Positions 8,914 through 17,463 are shown, numbered from the stretch's first letter. The stretch: 64,000 nucleotides of DNA from Anaerolineales bacterium (GCA_014860745.1 JACZJC010000064.1:1-64000); one strand, 5' to 3'. A program made the numbers and translations. The notes: generated by a model not told the origin, from the letters alone.

Positions 8914-9899
8914 CCGCAAAACCGAAATTCGCTATGTATTGGGCGGCCTCCTGCGGCGGCTGTGAGATCGCCGTGTTGAACACCCACGAAAAGATTCTAG
9001 ATGTGGACGCCAATTTTGACGTTGTCTTCTGGCCCGTGGCCATGGATGCAAAATATAAAGATGTGGAAGCCATGGAAGATGGCTCGATCCTGCTTACGCT
9101 CTTCAACGGCGGCATCCGCAATGACGAGAACGAGCACCTTGCCAAACTTCTGCGTCAGAAATCGAAACTGTTGGTTGCGTTCGGCTCGTGCGCTTGTGAG
9201 GGATGTATTCCCGGATTGGCGAACTTGAGCCCGGTGGGTGAGATCGTCCACACGGCGTATAACACCATCACGACCGATAATCCAAACGAGATTTATCCGC
9301 GCACTTCGTATGACGTACCTGAAGGCGAATTGCATATCCCCACACTGGCAAAGGTTTTACGTCCGCTCGAACAGGTGGTGGATGTGGATTATTTCATGCC
9401 GGGCTGTCCGCCGGAGAGTCACCAGATCGCAGCGGTGATCGACCTGGTCATTAAAGTTGTCAAAGGGGAGGCGGAATTGCCGCCAAAAGGTTCTGTGATC
9501 GGCGTTGGAGATTCCACTGTGTGTGATGAATGTCCGCGTGCGCGCAATGTGAAGATGATCAAGGAATTCAAGCGCATTCAAGATATTGCGCCTGTTGACT
9601 CTGAACTGTGCCTGCTTGAACAAGGTATTCCATGCAATGGTCCCGCTACGCGCAGTGGCTGCAATGCACGCTGTCCGGGGGCAGGTGCACAGTGTATTGG
9701 CTGTTATGGTCCCGCCGAGGGTGTGATGGATTATGGCGCACGTTTGATAACAGCCTTTTCGTCTGTGATCGATGCAACTACGCCCGAAGAAATTGATCAC
9801 ATACTAGACGGAATCCCCGACCCGACCGGGCAGGTGTATCGCTTTAATCTGGCGGGATCCCTACTCAAAGCCAACAGGGAAGCTTGGAAGGTGAAATGA
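8910..9899 (+). CDS. mvhG: [NiFe]-hydrogenase small subunit, group 3c type
   Basis: 329 aa. The proximal-cluster motif CGGCE (Cys15, Cys18) sits at the N-terminus with no twin-arginine signal, so the enzyme is cytoplasmic. GSCACEGC, MPGCPP and C-terminal cysteine groups (CDECPR, GCNARCPGAGAQCIGC) supply the remaining iron-sulfur clusters. Together with MvhA and MvhD this gives a complete group 3c hydrogenase (MvhADG type) feeding HdrA. Coupled to mvhD by ATGA. Confidence 0.92.
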   Translation: MTAKPKFAMYWAASCGGCEIAVLNTHEKILDVDANFDVVFWPVAMDAKYKDVEAMEDGSILLTLFNGGIRNDENEHLAKLLRQKSKLLVAFGSCACEGCIPGLANLSPVGEIVHTAYNTITTDNPNEIYPRTSYDVPEGELHIPTLAKVLRPLEQVVDVDYFMPGCPPESHQIAAVIDLVIKVVKGEAELPPKGSVIGVGDSTVCDECPRARNVKMIKEFKRIQDIAPVDSELCLLEQGIPCNGPATRSGCNARCPGAGAQCIGCYGPAEGVMDYGARLITAFSSVIDATTPEEIDHILDGIPDPTGQVYRFNLAGSLLKANREAWKVK

Positions 9900-9947
9900 T
9901 CCGTGCTATTGTATATATGTCAACCCGATTTTACAAAGGAGGATGAC

Positions 9948-10199
9948 ATGACTACTAAACCGATCAAAAATACCGAACCTGTTGAAGACCGCAATGCGCT
10001 TTTGGAGAAGGCTCTTATCGAAGAATACCTCCATGAAAAGGGGTATTCGCATGAGGATCTCAAAAAGTTACCGGCCGACCTTGTCGAAAAATTGATGAAG
10101 GAAGCCTCGCAATATGCTTCGCTCAAAATGGAAGAGGTGGCGGCGCGGGCGCACTTTATCAAGGATTTACACGACGATGCCTCGTCGCTGGAGAAGTAA
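9948..10199 (+). CDS. Small conserved-looking helical protein between mvhG and mvhA
   Basis: 83 aa, highly charged and mostly helical in appearance, with no cysteines and no membrane segment. ATG 9948 is chosen because AAAGGAGG (9936-9943) precedes it; an upstream in-frame start at 9903 would cross that site. I do not recognise the family. It sits inside the hydrogenase operon between the small and large subunit genes, so an assembly, structural or chaperone role is plausible but not shown. Confidence 0.75.
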   Translation: MTTKPIKNTEPVEDRNALLEKALIEEYLHEKGYSHEDLKKLPADLVEKLMKEASQYASLKMEEVAARAHFIKDLHDDASSLEK

Positions 10200-10266
10200 T
10201 TGGCAAATGGCATGTGGTAATTGCCAATAACGAATTAATCAGCACGAATCACGGATAGGAGTTTAC

Positions 10267-11733
10267 ATGACTCAACGAATATCGATTGACCCGGTTACCC
10301 GTCTTGAAGGTCACGGCAAGATCGAGATCTTTCTCGATGACAAAGGCAATGTTGCCAATTCCTATTTTCAGATCCCCGAACTGCGCGGCTTTGAACGATT
10401 CTGCGTAGGCCGTCCCATTGAGGAAATGCCGCTCTTGACAAACCGCATCTGCGGGGTCTGCCCGGAGGCGCATCACATGGCGGCTTCGAAAGCCGCGGAC
10501 ATGGTCTATCAGGTGGATCCGCCGCGTGCGGCGAAGATGCTGCGCGAGCTGCTGTACTCCGCGTTCTATTGCACCGACCACACAACACACTTCTATGCAT
10601 TGGGCGGCCCGGATTTTGTGATGGGACCCGATGCGCCGGTTGCCGAACGCAATATCCTCGGCGTGATCCACAAGGTTGGGCTGGAGATCGGCGGCAAGGT
10701 CATCCAGATGCGCAAGTACGGTCATACGGTTGTTGAAATGATCGGCGGGCGCAAGGTGCATCCCTGCACTTCCATCCCCGGCGGCATGACAAAGGGCATC
10801 ACCGAGGAGCAGCGCAAAGAAATCGAAGAGATGGGACGCTGGGCGGTTGACTTTGCGCAGTTCAGCTTGAAGATTTTCAATGATATTGTGCTTGGCAACA
10901 AAGCTTATGTAGACTTGATCCTGGGCGATGTGTATACTCACCGCACCTATTACATGGGCATGGTGGACGAGAAGAACAAGGTTAATTTCTACGATGGCAA
11001 AGTCCGTGTGGTGGACCCGAACGGCAATGAGTTCATCAAGTATGCACCGAAAGATTATGCCGAGCATATCGCCGAACATGTAGAGCCGTGGACATACCTC
11101 AAATTCCCATATCTCAAAAAGGTCGGCTGGAAAGGTTTTGTAGACGGCATGGATTCTGGCGTCTACATGGCGACTCCGCTTTCACGCCTGAATGCGTCCG
11201 ATGGCATGGCAACGCCGCTCGCGCAGGAAGAGTATGAAAAGATGTATGCCACCCTCGGCGGCAAGCCTGTGCATCAACGTCTCGCCACACATTGGGCGCG
11301 CCTGATCGAATTGCTGTATGCCGCCGAACGCTGGGTGGAACTGGTAACAGATCCGGAGATCACGTCACCAAATATTCACACCAAGCCGACTCAAACTCCA
11401 ACAGAGGGGATCGGCATCGTCGAGGCGCCACGCGGCACGCTCACGCATCATTACAGGACCGATGAACGGGGCGTAGTGACCAAAGTGAATCTCATCGTCG
11501 GCACCACCAACAACTACGCGCCGATCCAGATGTCCACCAATAAAGCGGCGACGAGTCTCATCAAAGACGGCGTTGTAAATGAAGGCTTGCTCAACATGGT
11601 CGAGATGGCGTTCCGCGCCTACGATCCATGCTTTGGGTGTGCCACTCATTCCCTGCCGGGGCAGATGCCTTTGGAGATCACCATTCGGGACGCGGATGGG
11701 AATCCGGTTGAAGTGTTGAAACAATTTTGTTGA
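10267..11733 (+). CDS. mvhA: [NiFe]-hydrogenase large subunit, group 3c type
   Basis: 488 aa. The N-terminal nickel site RICGVCPEAHH and the C-terminal DPCFGCATH (residues 453-461; Cys455, Cys458) give the four Ni-Fe cysteine ligands. The usual maturation cut would fall after His461, removing the last 27 residues (SLPGQ... to QFC). The matching protease gene follows directly. AGGAG precedes the ATG. It oxidises H2 and passes electrons through MvhG and MvhD to HdrA. Confidence 0.93.
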   Translation: MTQRISIDPVTRLEGHGKIEIFLDDKGNVANSYFQIPELRGFERFCVGRPIEEMPLLTNRICGVCPEAHHMAASKAADMVYQVDPPRAAKMLRELLYSAFYCTDHTTHFYALGGPDFVMGPDAPVAERNILGVIHKVGLEIGGKVIQMRKYGHTVVEMIGGRKVHPCTSIPGGMTKGITEEQRKEIEEMGRWAVDFAQFSLKIFNDIVLGNKAYVDLILGDVYTHRTYYMGMVDEKNKVNFYDGKVRVVDPNGNEFIKYAPKDYAEHIAEHVEPWTYLKFPYLKKVGWKGFVDGMDSGVYMATPLSRLNASDGMATPLAQEEYEKMYATLGGKPVHQRLATHWARLIELLYAAERWVELVTDPEITSPNIHTKPTQTPTEGIGIVEAPRGTLTHHYRTDERGVVTKVNLIVGTTNNYAPIQMSTNKAATSLIKDGVVNEGLLNMVEMAFRAYDPCFGCATHSLPGQMPLEITIRDADGNPVEVLKQFC

Positions 11734-11776
11734 GCAGAATCAAGCATCCGTCTGGAATGAAGCGGAATTTTATCCA

Positions 11777-12256
11777 ATGAAAACTTTGGTGATTGGACTC
11801 GGTAATCCTATTCTCGGGGATGACGGCGTGGGCTGGAGAGTTGCCGAGGAAGTGAAGCGGCGGCTTCCGCCCGATTCACCCGTGGATGTTGAGTGCCTGT
11901 CGTTGGGCGGCATCAGCCTGATGGAGCATTTGATCGGGTATCAATATGCTGTTTTGATCGATGCGTTTGCGTTGGATGAGCCGACGGGTTCGATATTGAT
12001 CCTGAAACTGGATGAACTGCCGAATTATTCCGCGTATCATACAACCAGTTCGCATGATACCTCGCTTCAAAATGCCATTGAGCTGGGAAAATCCATGGGC
12101 GCAGATCTGCCTGTGGATGTGACCGTGGTGGGCATTGCCACGATACGGGTGCATGATTTCGGCGAGGAGCTTTCGCCACCTGTGGCAGAGGCGGTTCCTC
12201 TCGCGGTGAAATTTGTGCTCGATATGGTCGGGCAAAAGCTGGCGGCTGAAAAGTAA
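11777..12256 (+). CDS. Hydrogenase maturation protease (HyaD/HycI family)
   Basis: 159 aa. The N-terminal GLGNPILGDDGVG holds the conserved Asp/Glu metal-binding region, with VLIDAFAL and SSHDTSL giving the later Asp and His. Proteases of this family cut the C-terminal extension of the large subunit once nickel is inserted. MvhA upstream still carries such an extension (27 residues past His461), so this is very probably its dedicated protease. Last gene of the operon, closed by a strong hairpin terminator. Confidence 0.92.
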   Translation: MKTLVIGLGNPILGDDGVGWRVAEEVKRRLPPDSPVDVECLSLGGISLMEHLIGYQYAVLIDAFALDEPTGSILILKLDELPNYSAYHTTSSHDTSLQNAIELGKSMGADLPVDVTVVGIATIRVHDFGEELSPPVAEAVPLAVKFVLDMVGQKLAAEK

Positions 12257-12290
12257 AAAAACAGATTCGATGATTCTTTTCTTGAGCGGC

Positions 12291-12323
12291 ATATTCCCTG
12301 CAGCATTGCAGGGAATATTTTTT
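12291..12323 (+). terminator. Rho-independent terminator of the hdr/mvh operon
   Basis: Perfect 12-bp stem ATATTCCCTGCA / TGCAGGGAATAT with a 4-base loop (GCAT), followed by TTTTT. It ends the hydrogenase operon just before the lacI-family promoter. Confidence 0.92.
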
Positions 12324-12338
12324 CTGAAGCCGCCGTTG

Positions 12339-12344
12339 TATAAT
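12339..12344 (+). promoter_or_regulatory. -10 box TATAAT, leaderless-type
   Basis: TATAAT ends exactly six bases before the ATG of the LacI-family gene, leaving no room for a Shine-Dalgarno. The transcript would start at or next to the AUG. The -35 region overlaps the T-run of the preceding terminator and is not recognisable. Confidence 0.6.
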
Positions 12345-12350
12345 CCGTCC

Positions 12351-13337
12351 ATGACCAGTATCAAGGATGTTGCCAAAGCCGCAGGGGTGTCCACTGCAAC
12401 TGTTTCCCGTGTGCTTGCAAAAAACGCTCCCATCAAAGCCGAAACGCGCGAACGCGTACTTCAGGCGGTTGCGCGGTTGAATTATCGCCCCAACCTGATC
12501 GCCCGTAGTTTACGCGCGCAAAAAAGTGCCAGGATCGGCCTGGTGGTTTCCGATATTCGCAATCCCTTCTTCACCGCCATCGGCCGCGCCGTGGAGGATG
12601 CCGCCTATGAGCAGGGATATTCCGTGCTGATGTGCAATACGGATGAAAACCCTGAAAAAGAGGAACTCTACATTAACCTGCTGCACGATGAAAATGTGGC
12701 GGGCGTCATCTTCTCTCCCACCCAGCATTTCAGTACGTCGGCGCATGCATCCAGCGCGAAGATGCCCTTTGTGATCATCGACCGCGCTGTGGAGGGTATG
12801 GAGACCGATATGGTCGTGCTCGATAACGTCTCGGCGGCGTATGAATTGACAAAGCACCTGATTGAAAACGGATACCACAAACTGGCAGGCCTGTTTGGCG
12901 ATGCAAGCACTACAGGTCTGGAGCGCAGCCGTGGGTTTCATAAAGCGCTCAAAGAACATCGGCTCGAGCCGTTTGCAGTCCATTTTATTGCACCAAGGAT
13001 CGAACGGGGATATGACGCGGCGATGGCTTTGCTGGAAGCAGACAGCCACCCCGATGCCATCCTCACCAGCAACAGCCTGTTGACTGCCGGCGTATTCCAG
13101 GCCTTGCGCGACAAAAGAATATCCGTCCCCAACGAAGTGGCCCTGGCCGGTTTTGATGAAACCACCTGGGGCGGGCTTGTGGATCCGCCCATCACGGTCA
13201 TTGCACAGCCGACGGAAGAAATCGGGCGCATCGCCACGCAGCTATTGTTCCAGCGCATTCAGGAACCGGCGCGACCTCCGGAGATAGTGACATTGAAAGG
13301 AAAATTGATCGAACGCGGTTCAAGTATCAAAAAATAA
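12351..13337 (+). CDS. LacI-family transcriptional regulator
   Basis: 328 aa from ATG 12351. The N-terminal helix-turn-helix and hinge IKDVAKAAGVSTATVSRVL is at residues 3-21, and a periplasmic-binding-protein-like effector domain starts near residue 60 (IGLVVSDIRNPFF). The start is fixed by the MTSIKDVA family beginning; a longer frame upstream would cross the operon terminator. No sugar-use genes are adjacent, so the ligand and targets are unknown. A perfect hairpin ends the gene. Confidence 0.92.
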   Translation: MTSIKDVAKAAGVSTATVSRVLAKNAPIKAETRERVLQAVARLNYRPNLIARSLRAQKSARIGLVVSDIRNPFFTAIGRAVEDAAYEQGYSVLMCNTDENPEKEELYINLLHDENVAGVIFSPTQHFSTSAHASSAKMPFVIIDRAVEGMETDMVVLDNVSAAYELTKHLIENGYHKLAGLFGDASTTGLERSRGFHKALKEHRLEPFAVHFIAPRIERGYDAAMALLEADSHPDAILTSNSLLTAGVFQALRDKRISVPNEVALAGFDETTWGGLVDPPITVIAQPTEEIGRIATQLLFQRIQEPARPPEIVTLKGKLIERGSSIKK

Positions 13338-13352
13338 AGCGGGCGAATAAAG

Positions 13353-13386
13353 GAAAGCCAGCCGCGAATATTCGCGGCTGGCTTTC
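13353..13386. terminator. Bidirectional terminator hairpin
   Basis: A perfect 34-base palindrome (17-bp arms, GAAAGCCAGCCGCGAAT and its complement) lies between the converging lacI-type and GNAT genes. The AAAG/CTTT ends give short U-runs in both directions. Confidence 0.85.
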
Positions 13387-13409
13387 ATGCTTTTGTTCGA
13401 AGATACAGA

Positions 13410-13685
13410 TTAAGAAACGGATTCGGGATGGCGGTCTATGTACTTTCTGACGAACCAGCAGAGGGATCGTACTTTCAGGTTGTTTTCCCTTGCATATTGC
13501 AGGCCCGTTTTTACCAGCAGGCTTCCAATTCCCCGACCTTCGATTGCAGGCGGCACACCCGTGTGTGTGAAGGTGATGGTGTCGCGGTTCAGGAAATACG
13601 TCAACTCCCCGATGTAGGAATCAATGTGTACCTCAAAGCGGTTGTTTTGCCGGTCGTGATGGACGGCGGGTTCGCTGGCTTGCAT
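13410..13685 (-). CDS. Small GNAT N-acetyltransferase (NATD1/YjdJ-like)
   Basis: 91 aa. ITFTHTGVPPAIEGRGIGSLLVKTGL is the acetyl-CoA binding strand-loop-helix (P-loop G-R-G-I-G) of the minimal GNAT fold, and the length suits the YjdJ/NATD1 group. It begins one base after the stop of the ureohydrolase gene, so the pair is co-transcribed. The substrate is unknown; polyamine or amine acetylation would fit the neighbour but is only a guess. Confidence 0.82.
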   Translation of the reverse strand: MQASEPAVHHDRQNNRFEVHIDSYIGELTYFLNRDTITFTHTGVPPAIEGRGIGSLLVKTGLQYARENNLKVRSLCWFVRKYIDRHPESVS

Positions 13686-13686
13686 G

Positions 13687-14586
13687 TCATTGTCCCCGTT
13701 GTTTCTGGCGCGCGATTACAGCGATATATTCCATGATGATCTTCAAGCCCGCGAAGACGGTGGCTTCGGAAGGGTCAAGCGGGGGAGCAATTTCCACCAC
13801 ATCCAGCCCAACGAGGGAAAGGTCCTGCGTGGATTTGATCAAGGTCAACACATCGCGCGAGGTCAGCCCGCCGAATTCAGGGATGCCCGTGCCCGGCGCC
13901 GCGGATGGGTCCAGGCAGTCAATATCAAGTGAAATATGTACCGCATCGCAATCGTTCAATATATTACGGACGCTGTCCGCCACTTTTCTCATGCCGCGTT
14001 CCGCCACATCAGCAGCGGTGTAGACGTGCACGCCGCTGTTTTCGACGATGTCGATTTCCTGCTCCTCCCACGAACGCAAGCCCACCATGCAGACATCATG
14101 CGGCTCGATACCGAATTCCAAGGCGCGGCGCAAGGTATTGGCGTGTGAAAGGCGCGACCCATCGAAGAAATCGCAAAGGTCCGGATGCGCGTCCACCCAC
14201 AGCACGCCGAGGCGCACATCCTTGTAGCGTTCACGCTGTCCCTGCAAAATGGGAATCGTCACCGAATGGTCGCCGCCCAGCAGGATCGGCATATTGGGCA
14301 GGGTGGACACACGCTGACGGACCATGTTGAAATCGGTTTGTGGATTGGTGATCGGGATATCGCCCAGGTCGCAAATGGTCAACTCCTTCAAGCGCGTGCG
14401 GTCTTCGCTAAAGGGAGTCAAATGCCTGGACCAATAGCGCAGGCGCTCGGGCGCAAGAGCCGCTCCTTTTCTTGCGCTGGCAAGGCCGTCATAGGGAATG
14501 CCAATCACGCTGAAGTCGGTTTGTTCGGGGCCAAGATCGGGGCGATGCAGGTCTCCCCAAAAACCGTGATTACCTTCCACTGCCAT
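13687..14586 (-). CDS. Agmatinase/arginase-family ureohydrolase
   Basis: 299 aa from ATG 14586. The manganese-binding motifs are complete: GGDHSVT, DAHPDL (DAHxD), SHANTLRRAL and SLDIDCLDPSAAPG (SxDxDxxDP). The family hydrolyses agmatine, arginine or related guanidino compounds to urea; the LDPSAAPGTGIPEFGG loop is agmatinase-like. AAAGGAGAG precedes the ATG and TACAAT lies upstream. Adjacent to lysine 2,3-aminomutase (divergent) and a small acetyltransferase, suggesting an amino-acid or polyamine locus. Confidence 0.85.
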   Translation of the reverse strand: MAVEGNHGFWGDLHRPDLGPEQTDFSVIGIPYDGLASARKGAALAPERLRYWSRHLTPFSEDRTRLKELTICDLGDIPITNPQTDFNMVRQRVSTLPNMPILLGGDHSVTIPILQGQRERYKDVRLGVLWVDAHPDLCDFFDGSRLSHANTLRRALEFGIEPHDVCMVGLRSWEEQEIDIVENSGVHVYTAADVAERGMRKVADSVRNILNDCDAVHISLDIDCLDPSAAPGTGIPEFGGLTSRDVLTLIKSTQDLSLVGLDVVEIAPPLDPSEATVFAGLKIIMEYIAVIARQKQRGQ

Positions 14587-14632
14587 GTTTACTCTCCTTT
14601 TTGCCCAATTGTACTCTCGAAAAATAGCGACA

Positions 14633-14661
14633 TTGACCCGCGTTCCGTTTGCTTTTACAAT
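14633..14661 (+). promoter_or_regulatory. Sigma70-type promoter of the lysine aminomutase gene
   Basis: TTGACC (14633-14638), 17-base spacer, TACAAT (14656-14661). The transcript would carry a leader of about 108 bases before ATG 14776. I see no lysine riboswitch in that leader. Confidence 0.7.
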
Positions 14662-14775
14662 GTTAAGCATGTATCCGATGTTCGCAGGTTTTTTTCGTCC
14701 CGACCACGACCCTCCACGGTTTTAGTTGAGCCTCTTTTTATTGTCAACCCAGCTTTTAATTTGGAGGAAAAACCC

Positions 14776-16101
14776 ATGAATACGCCTTTTGTATCGAAGC
14801 GAGCCCCCGTATATGCCGATGTTCCCGATGAGAAATGGAACGATTGGCGCTGGCAATTAAGCCACCGCCTGAACACGGTGGAGGATATCGAAAAAGTCCT
14901 CAAACTGACCGACTCGGAAAAGAAAGCCCTGCAAACCCAGGGTCTCTTCCGTGTGGATGTAACCCCCTACTTTATTTCCCTGATCGATCCTGAAGACCCC
15001 GACGACCCGACCCGCAAACAGATCATTCCTGTTGCCGAAGAATTGAACGCCTTCACGGCCATGATGGAGGATTCCCTTGCGGAAGACCGCCACTCTCCCG
15101 TGCCGGGGCTGGTTCACCGCTATCCTGACAGAGTGCTCATGCTGGTAACGACTCAGTGTGCATCGTACTGCCGCTACTGTACCCGTTCACGCATCGTCGG
15201 TGATCCCGGCCAAACCTTCAACCGCCAGGAATTCGAAATGCAGATCGAATACCTCAAGAACACGCCGCAGGTGCGTGACGTGCTGCTCTCCGGCGGAGAC
15301 CCATTGGTGTTGGCGCCTAAAGTCCTCGAAGAATTACTCTCCCGACTGCGCGAAATCCCGCATATCGAGATCATCCGCATTGGTTCACGTGTGCCGGTCT
15401 TCATGCCCATGCGCGTCACCCAGGAACTGTGCGACCTTCTTGCCAAATTCCACCCGCTCTGGTTGAACATCCACGTCAACCATTCCAACGAGATCACAAA
15501 GGAATTGGCCGAAGCGACAGACCGCCTGACCCGCGCCGGCATCCCGCTGGGGAACCAGTCTGTTTTGCTGGCCGGTGTGAATGATAATGTTCATATCCAG
15601 CGGCAATTGGTGCACGACCTGGTGCGGATCCGCGTGCGGCCCTACTATCTTTATCAATGCGACCTGGTGGAAGGCGCGGGACACTTCCGCACTCCCGTTG
15701 CCAAAGGCATCGAGATCATGGAAGGCCTGCGCGGACATACTTCCGGCTATGCCGTGCCGCAATACATCATCGATGCGCCCGGCGGCGGCGGGAAGATCCC
15801 CGTCAACCCCAATTACCTGTTAAGCATGTCCGACCACAAGGTCATTTTGCGCAACTATGAAGGCTACGTTACCACCTACGAAGAACCCACCGATTACCTC
15901 CCCTCGGATGCCGCAAAATTCAAAGGACTCAAACGCCCCGAACCCGGGCAGGCCGGCCTGACCGGTCTGTTGGATGGCGAGGAAATGTTCATCAAACCGG
16001 AAGGCTTCGATGAATTACATAACCGCCATGGCATCCAGCACCGGTTGAAGGATGAAAGCAAGTGGAAGCCGCTGGGCATCGGCTCCGGCGAAACGGACTA
16101 A
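14776..16101 (+). CDS. kamA: Lysine 2,3-aminomutase (radical SAM, PLP)
   Basis: 441 aa from ATG 14776, with GGAGG at 14763-14767. The radical-SAM motif CASYCRYC (CxxxCxxC), the PLP lysine in APGGGGK (Lys340), and both substrate-binding aspartates of true lysine enzymes are present: Asp296 in YQCDL and Asp333 in IIDAPGGGG. Glutamate aminomutases carry Lys and Asn at those places, so lysine specificity is favoured. The product L-beta-lysine can be an osmolyte precursor or a fermentation intermediate. No ablB-type acetyltransferase or kamDE genes are nearby. Confidence 0.92.
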   Translation: MNTPFVSKRAPVYADVPDEKWNDWRWQLSHRLNTVEDIEKVLKLTDSEKKALQTQGLFRVDVTPYFISLIDPEDPDDPTRKQIIPVAEELNAFTAMMEDSLAEDRHSPVPGLVHRYPDRVLMLVTTQCASYCRYCTRSRIVGDPGQTFNRQEFEMQIEYLKNTPQVRDVLLSGGDPLVLAPKVLEELLSRLREIPHIEIIRIGSRVPVFMPMRVTQELCDLLAKFHPLWLNIHVNHSNEITKELAEATDRLTRAGIPLGNQSVLLAGVNDNVHIQRQLVHDLVRIRVRPYYLYQCDLVEGAGHFRTPVAKGIEIMEGLRGHTSGYAVPQYIIDAPGGGGKIPVNPNYLLSMSDHKVILRNYEGYVTTYEEPTDYLPSDAAKFKGLKRPEPGQAGLTGLLDGEEMFIKPEGFDELHNRHGIQHRLKDESKWKPLGIGSGETD

Positions 16102-16178
16102 TGTATCAAAGGACCTGGCGGGTTTTCAAAACGATTTTTATCCCCAGCCTGCCGGGTCTTTCCACAAAGGAGAATACC

Positions 16179-16802
16179 ATGCGTAAAAATATGATGATTT
16201 TGGCCTCGCTTCTTTTTTTGCTGGCCGCCTGCCTTCCGGTGCAAAACCAGCAGGAGTTGGATTCGCGGGTCAATACTGCCGTGGCGCAGACCATGGAAGC
16301 CAATAACCAGATTGCCAATGCTGTGGCGGGGACGATTGCCGCACAAAGCGCGTTGTTCACACTGACCGCTGAAGTGGAACCATCCATGACGCCCACCGAA
16401 ACCCCCTCCATTACCTTTACGCCGATCACTCCGACCAGCACACCCCTTCCGATAAATCCCACGGCAACTTACAAACCCGCGCAGCCATTGTATGCCTGTA
16501 ATGTGGTCACTCAGAAACCTGCCAACTACACCGAAATAAAGAGTGGCTCAAAATTCGACATCCGCTGGGTTATCGTCAATGTTGGGTTAAGGCCCTGGGT
16601 GGCGGGGGTCGATGTAAAGTTTGCCAGCGGTACGGATATGGCAAACCCGAAACGGGTTGAAATTCCCAAGGAAATTTTGCCGGGCTACAAATATGTGATC
16701 GACTTGGATGCGACAGCGCCGAAAAAAAAGGGTACCTACAGCATGACATGGGTTGTGGACGGCCCGATGTGCTATCCCTCCATAATCATTGTCGTGAAAT
16801 AG
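16179..16802 (+). CDS. Lipoprotein with NBR1-like Ig domain (copy 1)
   Basis: 207 aa. Signal peptide with lipobox LLAAC (Cys near residue 18), a helical segment, a Thr/Pro-rich linker (about residues 65-105), then an Ig-like domain with the WVIVNVGLRPW...LPGYKYVIDLDA...GTYSMTWVV pattern of NBR1-type domains. AAAGGAG precedes the ATG. Such lipoproteins are common in Chloroflexota, and the function is unknown. It is followed 16 bases later by a paralogue with the same architecture. Confidence 0.8.
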   Translation: MRKNMMILASLLFLLAACLPVQNQQELDSRVNTAVAQTMEANNQIANAVAGTIAAQSALFTLTAEVEPSMTPTETPSITFTPITPTSTPLPINPTATYKPAQPLYACNVVTQKPANYTEIKSGSKFDIRWVIVNVGLRPWVAGVDVKFASGTDMANPKRVEIPKEILPGYKYVIDLDATAPKKKGTYSMTWVVDGPMCYPSIIIVVK

Positions 16803-16818
16803 ACAACGAGGAGTAAAC

Positions 16819-17463
16819 ATGACTCGGCGCAGCACCCGCATATTCTCCTTCACGGCGGCCGCGGCATTCATGCTTGCCTGCGTGATGCCGGCACTTTTTG
16901 CGCCCACTCCCACACCGGTTCCCACGTTCGACACGAATGTTCTCAATCTTGTCATCGCGCAAACGGCGAACGCGGCCGCCACCCAGACTGCGTTGATGAT
17001 GCCGCCCACCTTCACCCCGACAGCCACCCCCCGGCCTACAAGCACCATCACTCCAACACCCACAGCCACCTTCTACTTTGTGGTGGCCACCATCACTGTG
17101 CCGCCCACCCAGATTCCCGCGGGCACATCCGGGCTGGAATACGAATGCCAGATCCTTTCCCAGACCCCGCAGAATAACAGCGTCATGGCGAGGTCCTCCG
17201 CATTCGAGACGCGCTGGCTGGTGGCAAATATCGGCAAGGCTGGTTGGGATCAGAACAACGCCGATTACCGCTATACCGGCGGCAGCCGGCTTCACAAGGA
17301 TTCCATCCGCGATCTCGATGCATCGGTTTCTCCCGGCAGGACGATCGAATTGATCGTGAACATGCAGTCACCCAACGAGCCTGGAACCTATTCCACCTCG
17401 TGGAGAATTACCATTGGAAAAAACGAGTTTTGCCCAATGGACCTGACCATTACCGTGAATTAA
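16819..17463 (+). CDS. Lipoprotein with NBR1-like Ig domain (copy 2)
   Basis: 214 aa with the same layout as the preceding gene: hydrophobic signal ending in a lipobox-like MLAC, a Pro/Thr linker rich in TPTP/PTATP, and a C-terminal Ig-like domain (TRWLVANIGKAGW...VSPGRTIELIVNMQSP...GTYSTSWRI). The two share domain order but only modest residue identity by eye, so the duplication is old. Closed by a strong terminator. Probably tethered outside the cytoplasmic membrane. Confidence 0.8.
   Translation: MTRRSTRIFSFTAAAAFMLACVMPALFAPTPTPVPTFDTNVLNLVIAQTANAAATQTALMMPPTFTPTATPRPTSTITPTPTATFYFVVATITVPPTQIPAGTSGLEYECQILSQTPQNNSVMARSSAFETRWLVANIGKAGWDQNNADYRYTGGSRLHKDSIRDLDASVSPGRTIELIVNMQSPNEPGTYSTSWRITIGKNEFCPMDLTITVN

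Noticed and set aside
13410-13685. beta-lysine N-acetyltransferase (AblB) next to kamA
   Set aside because: Only 91 aa; AblB is about 270 aa. The gene is coupled to the ureohydrolase, not to kamA.
14662-14775. Lysine riboswitch in the kamA leader
   Set aside because: The leader is only about 108 bases and lacks the long multi-helix pattern of the lysine riboswitch; no terminator or anti-terminator is visible.
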